DNA of 64,000 nt, taken from Streptomyces kaniharaensis. Its GTDB lineage: Bacteria > Actinomycetota > Actinomycetes > Streptomycetales > Streptomycetaceae. The notes below the pieces were generated by a model. That model made no database searches, was not told the origin of the DNA, and saw nothing but the letters and a program-made list of their open reading frames with translations. Position numbers and translations under genes: made by a program. Location of the stretch: the NCBI RefSeq assembly GCF_009569385.1, contig NZ_WBOF01000001.1, positions 5,185,501-5,249,500 of the forward strand. The letters run 5' to 3'. Below, one piece after another: positions 1 through 9,102 of this stretch (position 1 is the first letter of the stretch; each line of letters starts with the position of its first letter).

Positions 1-1092
1 GGCCAGCAGCTTCCGGGCGAGCAGCTGACGCTCCGTGGCATCCGCACGCTTCGCCGCCTCCACCGCCGCGACCGCGCCGTCCCCGATCCAGCGCACGACC
101 GCCTCCAGTGCGAACCCACTGGGCGCCCAGCCGCCGGATCGCAGCGCGGCGGCCATGCGATCGCGCAAGGCGGCCGGAACGACGGCGAACCCGGTGCTCA
201 GGCCAGGGGCGAGGCGCTTGGAGACGCTGTCGACCAGGATGGTCCGCTCCGGCACGAGAGCCGCGAGCGGCGCGAGGTCGGGCCGCAGGAACGACCAGAT
301 CGCGTCCTCGACGACGGGCAGGTCGAGCCTGCGCAACTCGTCCGCGAGCGCCGCCCGGCGCTCGGCCGGAAGGCTGCCGCCGAGCGGGTTCTGCAGCCGC
401 GGCTGGAGGTAGACGGCGCTGAGCGGAGCGGACCGGTGCACGGCCGCGAGGGCATCGGGCAGAAGGCCGGACTCGTCCATGGGCAGTGGCACGAGCGCGA
501 TACCCAGACGCTGCGCGACGGCTCTGACCACCGGATAGGTGAGCGCCTCGACGCCGAGGCGCCCGCCGGGCGGTACGAGCGCGGCGAGCGCCCCGGCGAT
601 GGCCTGCCGACCGCTCCCCGCGAACAGCACGTCCTCCCGGGAGACCTGCCACGAGGACGCGCCGCCCGGCCCGGACGCCAGCTCCGCGAAGGCGCGCCGG
701 GCCGCTGCCGTCCCGGCCGCGCCCACCGGGCGCAGCGCGGCACCCAGTGCGTCTGCCCGCAACAGCGGCGTCAGCCCGGCGGCGAGGAGCGCGGACTGCT
801 CGGGGACGACGGGGTAGTTGAGCTCCAGGTCGATGGGCGTACCGGCGGGCTCGGCGAGCGGTACGTGAGGGCCGGGCGGCCGCCGGTCGGCTCGGACGAA
901 GGTCCCGCGCCCGACCTCGCCGGTGGTGAGCCCGCGCCGGACCAGTTCCCGGTAGACGCGTCCCGCCGTCGAGGCGGCGATGCCCCTGCTGCGGGCGAAG
1001 GCGCGCTGGGTGGGGAGCTGTTCGCCGGGTCGCAGCCGCCCCTCGGTGATGGCGGTGGCGATCTCGTCGGCGATCAGCCGGTAGTCGTCCAT
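1..1092 (-). CDS. MocR/PdxR-type GntR regulator with aminotransferase-like domain (partial, C-terminus beyond window)
   Basis: The minus-strand frame is open from an ATG at 1092 to the window edge, giving 364 residues. The first 70 residues form a GntR winged helix (LRPGEQLPTQRAFARSRGI, then STAGRVYRELVRRGL and GEVGRGTF). The rest matches a fold-type I aminotransferase, with VVEDAIW and SVSKRLAPG; the Lys of the latter (about residue 292) is the expected PLP-binding lysine. MocR proteins are PLP-sensing transcription factors and usually control a divergent neighbour. Here the neighbour is a LysE exporter 129 bp away, with a palindrome between them. Regulation of that exporter is inference. 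Family assignment is firm. Confidence 0.9.
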   Translation of the reverse strand, partial: MDDYRLIADEIATAITEGRLRPGEQLPTQRAFARSRGIAASTAGRVYRELVRRGLTTGEVGRGTFVRADRRPPGPHVPLAEPAGTPIDLELNYPVVPEQSALLAAGLTPLLRADALGAALRPVGAAGTAAARRAFAELASGPGGASSWQVSREDVLFAGSGRQAIAGALAALVPPGGRLGVEALTYPVVRAVAQRLGIALVPLPMDESGLLPDALAAVHRSAPLSAVYLQPRLQNPLGGSLPAERRAALADELRRLDLPVVEDAIWSFLRPDLAPLAALVPERTILVDSVSKRLAPGLSTGFAVVPAALRDRMAAALRSGGWAPSGFALEAVVRWIGDGAVAAVEAAKRADATERQLLARKLLA

Positions 1093-1162
1093 CGGCGGGC
1101 CCTCCGGGGTGGGGTCGCGGGAGTCGGCAAGCGTCGGCAGGACTCGGTGGGGTTGCCGCAGA

Positions 1163-1177
1163 TTGCACCGAGTGCAA
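1163..1177. promoter_or_regulatory. Candidate operator in the MocR/LysE divergent promoter
   Basis: A perfect inverted repeat TTGCAC-CGA-GTGCAA lies in the 129-bp divergent intergenic region, followed by another TTGCA half-site at 1186-1190. Position and symmetry suggest the binding site of the adjacent MocR regulator. Function is inferred. Confidence 0.5.
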
Positions 1178-1221
1178 AGCCATCATTGCATTGAGATCGG
1201 CCCGCACCCTAGCCTCCTCGC

Positions 1222-1884
1222 ATGAACGCGCTCACCTCCGTCGTCGACGTGCACGCCATGCTCGGAATCGCCGCCGTGGCGCTGGGCATGGTGCTCACGC
1301 CGGGGCCCAACATGATCTACCTGGTCTCGCGCTCGATCGCCCAGGGGCGCCGCGCCGGAATGCTGTCGCTGGTCGGGGTCGCGACCGGCTTCCTGGTGTA
1401 CCTCGGCGCCGTGACGGTGGGGGTCGCCGCGGTGTTCACGGTGGTACCGGTGCTATACACCGCGATCAAGCTCGCCGGCGCAGGCTACCTGCTCTGGCTG
1501 GCCTGGAAGGCCGTCAAGCCGGGCGGTGCGGCGGTGTTCGCTCCGCAGCAGCTGCCGCCGGACCCACCGCGCAAGCTGTTCGTGATGGGCTTCCTGACCT
1601 GCCTGCTCAACCCCAAGATCGCCATCATGTACCTGTCCCTGCTGCCGCAGTTCGTGAACCCGGAGCGCGGTCACGTCGCGGCGCAGAGCCTGCTGCTGGG
1701 CCTGACCCAGATCGCGGTGGCGGTGAGCATGAACGGGCTGATCGCGATGAGCGCGGGCAGCATCGCCTCCTTCCTCAACCGCCGCCCCGCCTGGCTCCGG
1801 ATCCAGCGCTACGCGATGGGCACGGTCCTCGGGGGCCTCGCCCTCCACATCGCGGCCGACCGCGCCAAGGCCGTCGCGGTCTGA
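1222..1884 (+). CDS. LysE/RhtB family amino-acid exporter
   Basis: A 220-residue integral membrane protein, the usual length for this family. It has the LysE signature TPGPNMIYLVSRSIAQG near residues 26-43 and GAGYLLWLAWKA in the second helix pair, with five to six hydrophobic segments. The family exports amino acids or their analogues driven by the proton gradient; the substrate cannot be read from sequence. No Shine-Dalgarno is visible before the ATG, so the message may be leaderless or have a short leader. It is divergent from a MocR regulator, its likely controller. Confidence 0.88.
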   Translation: MNALTSVVDVHAMLGIAAVALGMVLTPGPNMIYLVSRSIAQGRRAGMLSLVGVATGFLVYLGAVTVGVAAVFTVVPVLYTAIKLAGAGYLLWLAWKAVKPGGAAVFAPQQLPPDPPRKLFVMGFLTCLLNPKIAIMYLSLLPQFVNPERGHVAAQSLLLGLTQIAVAVSMNGLIAMSAGSIASFLNRRPAWLRIQRYAMGTVLGGLALHIAADRAKAVAV

Positions 1885-1958
1885 GCATCCGCACTCCGCC
1901 GAGCAGGGTGTCGCATTCGGTGTGGGCGTGGTCGCGGCGAGTCGGTACGGTCGGGGGT

Positions 1959-2732
1959 ATGACCACAGCCTTGATCACCGGCGCTACCGCCGGTATTGGA
2001 GCCGCGTTCGCGCGTCGGCTGGCCCGTGGCGGCTACCGCCTCGTCCTGGTGGCCCGGGACGCCGAGCGCCTGGAGCGAGCGGCCGCCGAGCTACAGGGGA
2101 AGTACGGCATCGAGACGGAGGTGCTGACCGCCGACCTCGCCACCGACGAGGGCATCGGCGCCGTCGAGGCGCGGCTGGCCGACACCGCGCGCCCGGTGGA
2201 CCTGCTCGTCAACAACGCGGGCTTCGGCAACAAGGGCGCGTTCCTGACCGTCCCGCTCCAGGACGAGCTGGACATGCTGAAGGTGCACGTCGAGGCGATC
2301 CTGCGGCTGACCACGGCCGCTCTGCCGGGGATGAGGGAACGCGGCCGGGGCGCGATCGTCAACGTCGCCTCGGTGGCGGCCTTCCTGCCGCGCGGCACGT
2401 ACGGCGCGAGCAAGGCGTGGGTGGTGAGCTTCACGCAGGGGGTGCTGCGCGACCTCGGCGGCAGCGGGGTGCGGATGATGGCGCTGTGTCCCGGCTTCAC
2501 CCGTACCGAGTTCCACCAGCGCGCGGGCATGGGCACCGGCAACATCCCGTCCTGGTCCTGGCTCTCGGCCGAGCGCGTGGTGGACGAGGCGCTGCGCGAC
2601 CTGGGGCGCGGCCGGTCGGTGTCCGTGCCGGGCAAGCGGTACAAGCTCGCGGTCGCGCTGGCGAGGGTGCTGCCGTCCGGGAAGCTGGGCGGTCTCTCCT
2701 CGAAGGCGGCGCGCACCTACCGCACGAACTGA
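1959..2732 (+). CDS. Classical SDR-family NAD(P)-dependent oxidoreductase
   Basis: A 257-residue classical short-chain dehydrogenase. The Rossmann motif TGATAGIG is at residues 7-14, NNAG at 85-88, and the catalytic Ser138, Tyr148 and Lys152 (VASVAAF and YGASK) are all present. VARD after strand 2 suggests NADP(H) preference. It resembles the DltE/YqjQ-type 'SDR family NAD(P)-dependent oxidoreductase' group. The ATG at 1959 is chosen because the Rossmann strand begins right after it; the frame is open further upstream but shows no family homology. It lies 74 bp downstream of the LysE gene on the same strand. Substrate unknown. Confidence 0.88.
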   Translation: MTTALITGATAGIGAAFARRLARGGYRLVLVARDAERLERAAAELQGKYGIETEVLTADLATDEGIGAVEARLADTARPVDLLVNNAGFGNKGAFLTVPLQDELDMLKVHVEAILRLTTAALPGMRERGRGAIVNVASVAAFLPRGTYGASKAWVVSFTQGVLRDLGGSGVRMMALCPGFTRTEFHQRAGMGTGNIPSWSWLSAERVVDEALRDLGRGRSVSVPGKRYKLAVALARVLPSGKLGGLSSKAARTYRTN

Positions 2733-2844
2733 GCTGCGCCGACCGGACCAGACGAACTGAACCGCGCGAACTGAACAGCGTGAACTGAACCGGACGATAT
2801 GGGGAGGCGGTCGGGCGGCCCGCGGCGTGCGATAACGGGAATAG

Positions 2845-2892
2845 AGCTAGTCTCACTATTAGCTTGTCTAACTATGAGCTATTCTCGCTATG
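2845..2892. repeat. Three tandem 16-bp repeats upstream of the ABC exporter
   Basis: Three abutting 16-bp units are visible: AGCTAGTCTCACTATT (2845-2860), AGCTTGTCTAACTATG (2861-2876) and AGCTATTCTCGCTATG (2877-2892). They are far more AT-rich than their surroundings and start 208 bp before the exporter's start codon. Adjacent AGCT half-sites also make inverted repeats. The layout suggests a multi-site operator for a regulator of the exporter, with the promoter in or next to it. Nothing else is seen in the 320-bp gap. Confidence 0.6.
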
Positions 2893-3052
2893 CGGGCGCC
2901 AGCCCGACCGCCATGCCGGCCGTGCCGGCCGTACCGGTGGTGACAGCCGTGTCGGCCACGCCGGCCACCCTGGCCGCGCCCGCCGCATTCTCCGCACTCT
3001 CGCCCGTCCGCCCCAGCGCGCCCTCGCGCGTCCGACCCAGGGAGGCCCGCTT

Positions 3053-4900
3053 TTGAGGCCCGACTCCATCGACTGGACCCCGCCCGAGCACGCCGAGGGC
3101 ATGCCCCACCCGCCGGCCCAGTGGCGGCGCATCCTCGCGCTCTTCCGCCCCTACACGGGCCGCCTCACCACCGTCGGACTGCTGGTCGGCGCCTCCGCCG
3201 TCGTGTCGGTCGTCTCGCCGTTCCTGCTGAAGGCCGTCCTGGACACCGCCGTCCCGCAGGGCCGCACCGGGCTGCTCAGCCTGCTCGTGCTCGGCATGAT
3301 CGCCGCCGCCGTGGTGAACAGCGTGTTCAACGTCCTGCAGACGCTGATCTCCACCACCGTCGGCCAGCGCGTCATGCATGACCTGCGGACCGCCGTCTAC
3401 GGGCACCTCCAGCGGATGTCGCTGGCCTTCTTCACCCGTACCCGCACCGGCGAGGTGCAGTCCCGGATCGCGAACGACATCGGCGGCATGCAGTCCACGG
3501 TGACGTCGACCGCGACGAGCCTGGTCTCCAACTTCACCGCCGTGATCGCCTCCGTCGTCGCCATGGTCGCGCTCGACTGGCGGCTCACCGTCGTCTCGCT
3601 GCTCCTGCTCCCGCTGTTCGTCTGGATCAGCCGCCGGGTCGGCAACGAGCGGAAGAAGATCACCACCGAGCGTCAGAAGCAGTTGGCCGCGATGAGTTCG
3701 GCGGTCCAGGAGTCGCTGTCCGTCAGCGGCATCCTGCTCGGCCGCACGATGGGCCGCTCCGACTCGCTCGCCCGGGAGTTCACCGAGCAGTCCGACCGCC
3801 TCGCCGACCTGGAGGTGCGGTCCAGCATGGCGGGGCGCTGGCGGATGAACACCATCCAGATCGTGATGGCCGCGATGCCCGCCGTCATCTACTGGGCGGC
3901 CGGGCTGGCGGCGGCCGACGGCGCGCCGATCGTCTCGGTCGGCACCCTGGTCGCCTTCACCACGCTCCAGCAGGGCCTGTTCCGCCCGACCGTCAGCCTG
4001 CTCTCCACCGGCGTGCAGGTGCAGACCTCGCTCGCGCTCTTCCAGCGGATCTTCGAGTACCTCGACCTGCCGGTGGAGATCGCCGAGCCGGCGGAGCCCG
4101 TCGTCCTGGCGGACATCCGCGGCGAGGTCCGGTTCGAGGGCGTCGACTTCCGCTACGACCCCGAGCAGGAGCGCCCGACCCTGTCCGGCGTCGAACTCAA
4201 GGTCCCGGCGGGGAGTTCGCTCGCCGTGGTCGGCGAGACGGGCTCGGGCAAGACCACGCTCAGCTACCTCGTCCCACGGCTCTACGACGTCACCGGCGGT
4301 CGGGTCACCATCGACGGCACCGACGTGCGCGAGCTCTCCTTCGACACGCTCGCCCGCGCGGTCGGCGTGGTCTCCCAGGAGACCTACCTCTTCCACGCCT
4401 CCGTCGCGGAGAACCTGCGCTTCGCCAAGCCGGAGGCCACCGACGACGAACTGGTCGAGGCCGCCCGCGCGGCGCAGATCCACGGCACCATCGCCGCGCT
4501 GCCGGACGGCTACGACACCCTGGTCGGCGAGCGCGGCTACCGCTTCTCCGGCGGTGAGAAGCAGCGCCTCGCGCTCGCCCGCACGATCCTGCGCAACCCG
4601 CCCGTGCTGATCCTCGACGAGGCCACCAGCGCGCTCGACAACCGCACCGAGCGCGCCGTCCAGCAGGCCGTGGACACCCTGGCGGCCGGCCGCACCACGA
4701 TCACCATCGCGCACCGGCTCTCCACCGTGCGCGGAGCCGACCAGATCGCCGTCCTGGACCACGGCGAGGTCGTCGAACTCGGCACCCACGACGATCTGGT
4801 GGAGCTGGACGGCCGGTACGCGGCGCTGCTGCGCCGGGAGGCGCCGGAGGCGGCCGCGACCGTTCCCGAGCCGACGGCGGCGGCGCTGGGGCACGCCTGA
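3053..4900 (+). CDS. ABC exporter half-transporter (fused permease and ATPase)
   Basis: A 615-residue type IV ABC exporter (MsbA/multidrug-like), which would act as a dimer in the membrane. The first 330 residues form the six-helix transmembrane domain; the nucleotide-binding domain follows, with Walker A GETGSGKTT (about residue 395), the signature FSGGEKQRLALAR (LSGGQ variant, about 498), Walker B VLILDEATSALD (about 520) and H-loop IAHRLST. The start is TTG 3053, because GGAGG at 3041-3045 sits seven bases before it and upstream in-frame sequence is low-complexity. The TGA of an 85-codon upstream frame overlaps this TTG, so translational coupling is possible. Three 16-bp repeats precede it. 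Substrate unknown. Confidence 0.92.
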   Translation: MRPDSIDWTPPEHAEGMPHPPAQWRRILALFRPYTGRLTTVGLLVGASAVVSVVSPFLLKAVLDTAVPQGRTGLLSLLVLGMIAAAVVNSVFNVLQTLISTTVGQRVMHDLRTAVYGHLQRMSLAFFTRTRTGEVQSRIANDIGGMQSTVTSTATSLVSNFTAVIASVVAMVALDWRLTVVSLLLLPLFVWISRRVGNERKKITTERQKQLAAMSSAVQESLSVSGILLGRTMGRSDSLAREFTEQSDRLADLEVRSSMAGRWRMNTIQIVMAAMPAVIYWAAGLAAADGAPIVSVGTLVAFTTLQQGLFRPTVSLLSTGVQVQTSLALFQRIFEYLDLPVEIAEPAEPVVLADIRGEVRFEGVDFRYDPEQERPTLSGVELKVPAGSSLAVVGETGSGKTTLSYLVPRLYDVTGGRVTIDGTDVRELSFDTLARAVGVVSQETYLFHASVAENLRFAKPEATDDELVEAARAAQIHGTIAALPDGYDTLVGERGYRFSGGEKQRLALARTILRNPPVLILDEATSALDNRTERAVQQAVDTLAAGRTTITIAHRLSTVRGADQIAVLDHGEVVELGTHDDLVELDGRYAALLRREAPEAAATVPEPTAAALGHA

Positions 4901-4964
4901 GCCCGCGCGCCTGACGCCGCGCCGGCTCGGGCCGCCTTCGGGCACACCCGGCGGCGCAGGCGGC

Positions 4965-5633
4965 TCAGGCTGCCTTCGGGACCTCGTTGTAGCTCTCCAC
5001 GACCTCCTGGCCGGAGAGCCGCTGGATCGCCGCCATCACCTCGTCGGTCACCTGCCGGCGGGCCTTCAGCGACCGGGCCTGCCCGTGCAACTCGTCGAAG
5101 TGCAGCGGCTCGCCGAACCGGACGGTCACCTTCTTGATCCGCGGCACCCGCTTGCCCAGCGGCAGGATCCGCTCCGGCCCCTCCAGCGCCACCGGCACCA
5201 CCGGCACGCCCGCGGTCAGCGCCAGCCAGGCGACGCCCGTCTTGCCGCGGTAGAGGCGGCCGTCCAGCGACCGGGTGCCCTCGGGGTAGATGCCGAAGGC
5301 CTTGCCGTCCTGCAGGATCTCCAGCGCCGACTCCAGGGAGGCCTGGGCGGAGCGGTACGTCCCGCGCTCGACCGGCACGGCGCCGATCGCCTCGAAGAAG
5401 GCCTTGGACAGCCGGCCCTTGAGGCCGGTGCGGGTGAAGTACTCGGCCTTGGCCAGGAAGTGCACCCGGCGCGGAGTGGTCAGCGGGATCACCACACTGT
5501 CGATGAACGACAGGTGGTTGCTGGCCAGGATCACCGCGCCCTTGCGCGGCACGTTCTCGACACCCTCGATGACCGGCCGCCAGATGCCGCGCGAGACGGG
5601 CTTCAGCACCAGCCTGGTGACGAGATCGAGCAT
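4965..5633 (-). CDS. 1-acyl-sn-glycerol-3-phosphate acyltransferase (PlsC-like)
   Basis: A 222-residue member of the lysophospholipid acyltransferase family, making phosphatidate from lysophosphatidate and an acyl donor at the membrane face. The catalytic HX4D motif is NHLSFID (His40, Asp45) and the substrate motif YPEGTRS lies at 116-122. A hydrophobic stretch, VPVVPVALEG, follows. Actinobacteria carry several paralogues, so the exact acceptor (lysophosphatidate or another lipid) is not fixed. It is transcribed towards the ABC exporter, whose gene ends 64 bp away. Confidence 0.9.
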   Translation of the reverse strand: MLDLVTRLVLKPVSRGIWRPVIEGVENVPRKGAVILASNHLSFIDSVVIPLTTPRRVHFLAKAEYFTRTGLKGRLSKAFFEAIGAVPVERGTYRSAQASLESALEILQDGKAFGIYPEGTRSLDGRLYRGKTGVAWLALTAGVPVVPVALEGPERILPLGKRVPRIKKVTVRFGEPLHFDELHGQARSLKARRQVTDEVMAAIQRLSGQEVVESYNEVPKAA

Positions 5634-5806
5634 GGTCCCTCCCTGGACGAATGAGCGCCCGGGAGGTGCCCGGGCCGGTATCGGTTCCGCAGACTACGCC
5701 ACCGGCCCCGCCGCCCGTCCACTCCTGCCCGCCGTGGCCCACACCACGGCCGGGTAGGGTACGCCCGTCCGAACATCGCACAACCCGCAGTACCAGGAGG
5801 GCAACC

Positions 5807-6019
5807 ATGGAGACCACCGAGGCGATCAAGGCCATGTTCGACCGTTTCGACAAGAACGGCGACGGCAAGATCACTCCGGCCGAGTACGCGCTCGTCGCGA
5901 ACGAGATGGGCGACCACGACGTGACGCTCTCGATGGCCGAGGCGCTGATCCACGCCATGGACACCCGCCACCAGGGCTACCTGACCTTCGACGAGTTCCT
6001 GGCCGCCCGCCGGGGCTGA
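5807..6019 (+). CDS. Small EF-hand calcium-binding protein
   Basis: A 70-residue protein with two EF-hands. The first loop (residues 15-26, DKNGDGKITPAE) is canonical, with Asp at 1, 3(N), 5 and Glu at 12. The second (52-63, DTRHQGYLTFDE) keeps Asp at 1 and Glu at 12 but has Arg and His where acidic ligands are expected, so it may bind calcium weakly or not at all. Small two-hand calerythrin/CabD-like proteins are common in Streptomyces and are thought to be calcium buffers or sensors. The start is supported by AGGAGG at 5795-5800. Confidence 0.9.
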   Translation: METTEAIKAMFDRFDKNGDGKITPAEYALVANEMGDHDVTLSMAEALIHAMDTRHQGYLTFDEFLAARRG

Positions 6020-6031
6020 GCCCGTGCCGGC

Positions 6032-6064
6032 GGGGCCGGTCGCCGTACCGGCGGCACCGGCCCC
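6032..6064. terminator. Bidirectional hairpin between convergent genes
   Basis: GGGGCCGGT (6032-6040) pairs perfectly with ACCGGCCCC (6056-6064) between the EF-hand gene and the oppositely oriented glycosyltransferase. There is no U-tract, as is usual for terminators in this phylum. Confidence 0.5.
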
Positions 6065-6120
6065 ATCCGGACCCCTCCGGCCAACCCCTCCGGCAACCCG
6101 GAGACGGCAGGCCGACCCGG

Positions 6121-8313
6121 CTAGACCGGGAACACCCGGCGTACGACCCGCTCCGCCGCCCCGCCGTCGTCCCACGGGCAGAACCTCGCCCGGAACCGCG
6201 CCCGCGCCGCCGGATCGGCGTCACCCGCCAGCAGTGCCTTCGCCAGCCCGTCCACGTCCACCGTGACCGCGCCCGGCGGCTCCGCGAACAGGTCGAAGTA
6301 GACCCCGCGCACCCGCCGGTACTCGTCCCAGTCCGGCGCGAAGACGACGATCGGGCGGTCCAGCACCGCGTAGTCGAACATCATCGACGAGTAGTCCGTC
6401 ACCAGCACGTCCGCCGCGAGGTACAGGTCCTCGACCGTCGGGTGCGCCGAGACGTCCACGATCTCCGCCGCGTCCTCGCCCGCCGCCAGGTCCCCCGGGC
6501 CGCCGGTGTGGAAGTAGTGCGTGCGCACCAGCAGCGTGTACGACGGGCCGAGCCGCCGCGCCAGCTCCTTCACGTCCAGCAGCGGCACGTAGCCGCCCTT
6601 GGCCTCGCGGTGCGTCGGCGCGTACAGCACGGACGTGCGGCCGGGCCGCAGACCGATCCGCTCGCGCATGGCGCGCACCTCGTCCGGGGTGGCGTTGGCC
6701 AGCCGGTCGTTGCGCGGGTAGCCGGTGTCGAGCATCTCGTACCGGCCGGGGAAGGCGCGGGCGAAGTGCTCGCTGGTGTGCGGGTTGGAGGAGACCAGGA
6801 AGTCCCAGCGGTCGATGGCCTCCTGGAGCCGGCCGAAGTCCATGCCGTCGGCGGCCTCGGGGCGGTCCCGCAGGTCCATGCCCATCGCCTTCAGCGGGGT
6901 GCCGTGCTGGGTCTGGACGTGCACCGTGCCGGGCCGCTTCGCCATCGTGCGCGGGAAGTTGACGTTGTTGACGAAGTACTTGGCGGTCGCCATCACCTTG
7001 AGGTAGGCGGGGGTGTTGACGATCACGTACGGCACCCCGGGCGGCATGGTGGCGGCCTGCGCGCGGTTCTCCACCACCCACACGCCCCGGATCCGCGGGG
7101 CGAGTTCCTTCGCCTTCTCGTAGATCGCCGCCGGGCTGCACGCGTAACCCCGGTGCCAGTAGGCCGCGTAGACGGCCAGGTGCTCGTCCAGCGGCAGCCG
7201 GCGGAAGGCGTTGTACGCGGTGAACCGGGCTCCGCTGCGCACGCCCTTCTTCACCGCCGGGGCCACCGCCCGCGCCCCGCGCTTGAGTTCGCGCGGCAGC
7301 CGGCCGGTGCGGCGCAGCTCCGCGTACGCGATGCGCGCGCCGCGCGCGGCCAGCCGGTACTGCACGCCGCGCACGCCGCCGGGGAACTGGTAGCCGTCCG
7401 GGCGGTGCCGGGCGAAGTGCTGGGATATCCGGCGGAAGAACTCCTTGCGCCGGTCGCCCGGGACCAGCCCGGGGGTGTCGTAGACGTTCAGCGCCTGGCG
7501 GACGGTCCGGTCGAAGACCAGGGTGCGCAGCGCGGCCGGGACGGGCTGGCCGGGGCGGTCCGGGCGGTCCAGGAAGGCGAAGATCGCGTCGTACTGGGTG
7601 AACACGTCGGCGTGCTTGGGGGACGCGGTGGCGGTGATCGCGCCGTCCCGGCCGCGCCGGTAGACGTAGCAGGGGCGGTCGAGGTAGCGCAGCCGCCCGG
7701 CCGCCAGCAGCGCCGGGTAGGTGACCGAGATGTCCTCGTAGTAGCCGCGCCCGAAGGAGACGCCGAGGCCCTCCAGGTAGGCGCGGCGGAACACCTTGTT
7801 CCAGACCGACATCACGGTCTGGAACAGCTCCGGGTGCTCGGCCAGGGTGCAGCCGTCGACGAGCGGGGAGCCGAGCAGCACGTGGCGCCACGGGTTGGGC
7901 TCGGTCTCGCCGTCCGGGTAGACGTGGGTGAAGTCGGTGATCAGCACGTCGGCGGGGACCGGCTGGCGGCCCTCGTGGCGCAGTTCGTCCAGGACGACGC
8001 TGACGGTGCGCTCGGGCAGCCAGTCGTCGCTGTCGACGAACCAGACGTACTCGCCGCGCGCGTGCGGCAGGGCGGCGGCGCGGGCGCCACCGAGGCCCTG
8101 GTTCTCGGTGAGGTGCAGGACCCGCAGCCGGGGGTCGCGGGCGGCGTACTCGTCCAGGATCGCGCCGGAGCCGTCGGGGGAGAGGTCGTCGACCGCGATC
8201 ACCTCGAAGCGGGACTCCGCGGCGGGGGTGTCGCCGAGGATCGAGTCGAGGCAGCGCGGCAGGAACCGCTCCACGCCGTGGACCGGGAGCACGATGCTGA
8301 GGAGGAGGGACAC
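6121..8313 (-). CDS. Bifunctional GT2 glycosyltransferase / CDP-glycerol glycerophosphotransferase (teichoic-acid type)
   Basis: A 730-residue two-domain protein. Residues 1 to about 300 are a family 2 glycosyltransferase (LSIVLPVHG, DDLSPDGSG, ENQGLGGARAAA, FVDSDDW as the DXD region). The C-terminal half matches the TagB/TagF CDP-glycerol glycerophosphotransferase family (QTQHGTPLK, YAPTHRE, LVRTHYF, VTDYSSMMFDYAVLDRPIV). Such proteins extend wall teichoic acid or related polyol-phosphate polymers at the inner membrane face. GTG 8313 is chosen because the GT2 first strand starts immediately after it; the upstream open frame lacks homology. The fusion suggests one enzyme adding both sugar and polyol phosphate, which is inference. 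Confidence 0.87.
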   Translation of the reverse strand: MSLLLSIVLPVHGVERFLPRCLDSILGDTPAAESRFEVIAVDDLSPDGSGAILDEYAARDPRLRVLHLTENQGLGGARAAALPHARGEYVWFVDSDDWLPERTVSVVLDELRHEGRQPVPADVLITDFTHVYPDGETEPNPWRHVLLGSPLVDGCTLAEHPELFQTVMSVWNKVFRRAYLEGLGVSFGRGYYEDISVTYPALLAAGRLRYLDRPCYVYRRGRDGAITATASPKHADVFTQYDAIFAFLDRPDRPGQPVPAALRTLVFDRTVRQALNVYDTPGLVPGDRRKEFFRRISQHFARHRPDGYQFPGGVRGVQYRLAARGARIAYAELRRTGRLPRELKRGARAVAPAVKKGVRSGARFTAYNAFRRLPLDEHLAVYAAYWHRGYACSPAAIYEKAKELAPRIRGVWVVENRAQAATMPPGVPYVIVNTPAYLKVMATAKYFVNNVNFPRTMAKRPGTVHVQTQHGTPLKAMGMDLRDRPEAADGMDFGRLQEAIDRWDFLVSSNPHTSEHFARAFPGRYEMLDTGYPRNDRLANATPDEVRAMRERIGLRPGRTSVLYAPTHREAKGGYVPLLDVKELARRLGPSYTLLVRTHYFHTGGPGDLAAGEDAAEIVDVSAHPTVEDLYLAADVLVTDYSSMMFDYAVLDRPIVVFAPDWDEYRRVRGVYFDLFAEPPGAVTVDVDGLAKALLAGDADPAARARFRARFCPWDDGGAAERVVRRVFPV

Positions 8314-9102
8314 GCTGGCCGATTCTACCGATCCCCGGATGCGACCTGCGGGGACGTCCTGTCCTGGGGCCCTCGCGGACCGGAGCCCGCGGACTGGGGC
8401 CTCCGTGGACCTTCGCGGACCTTCGTGGACTGTTGTGGACCAGGGTCTTCGCGAGGCGGGATCGCCCGCCGCCGGGAAGTCTTCGTCGGCCGGAGGCCGG
8501 AACCGCCGGTGCCGGGCCCCTGATCGGGGCGGCACCGGCAGTCTGGTGGCGGCCCGGCCGACCCTCGACGGCCGGCCGCCGGTCCGGGCACCCTTCCGAG
8601 CCTGGCCGCCGCAGCGTCGAGGCGGCCGGGCAGTGGCTCGGGGGAGCCGGAGTTATTCACCACTCGAACGCACGCTCGGGCAACGTGCGGGCCCATGCGC
8701 GGTGCGTGCGGTAGAAAGAGATATTGCTTGGAGGTTTCGCCCGAGTCAATCCCTCGAATGTCTTCACTTCATGAATGATCACTTGGCGGATTCGCCGAGG
8801 AAGGGTGACCCCTATATCAACCCCTGTCTCTGTCGCCGACCCGATCGCCGGGGTCATCCCATGCGCCCGGCGCGTGCCTCGGAGGGCGGGCGCCGGGCCC
8901 GTGCCTCCGAACTCCGCTGACGGACAGCCGGTCGTGCACCACCATTGATGTCCAGTCGTGACCGTCCGAGTGCCCCCTGGTGCATCGTCAGTTGACGCCG
9001 CACGATACGGTGGCACAAGACCAAGGACGGTTGCGCGAAGGCCGTCCCTCACGGATAGTCTTCGCCTCACGGCCCTGGCGCCTCGTAGGGGTGGGAAAAC
9101 TG
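8314..9102. other. Long intergenic region with hairpin and candidate promoter
   Basis: No supported gene is seen in these 789 bp. The sequence holds GGAC-rich short direct repeats (about 8368-8445) and a strong hairpin at 8506-8538 (CCGGTGCCG pairing with CGGCACCGG, CCCC with GGGG). A minus-strand promoter-like pair, TTGACT (8749-8744) and AATATC (8725-8720) 18 bases apart, lies in an AT-richer patch. It could drive the glycosyltransferase with a long, hairpin-bearing leader. This is inference. Confidence 0.35.

Noticed and set aside
2799..3056. 85-codon frame ending on the TTG of the ABC exporter
   Set aside because: Low-complexity Ala/Pro/Val product and no family match; the stop/start overlap could be chance. 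Kept only as a remark under the exporter.
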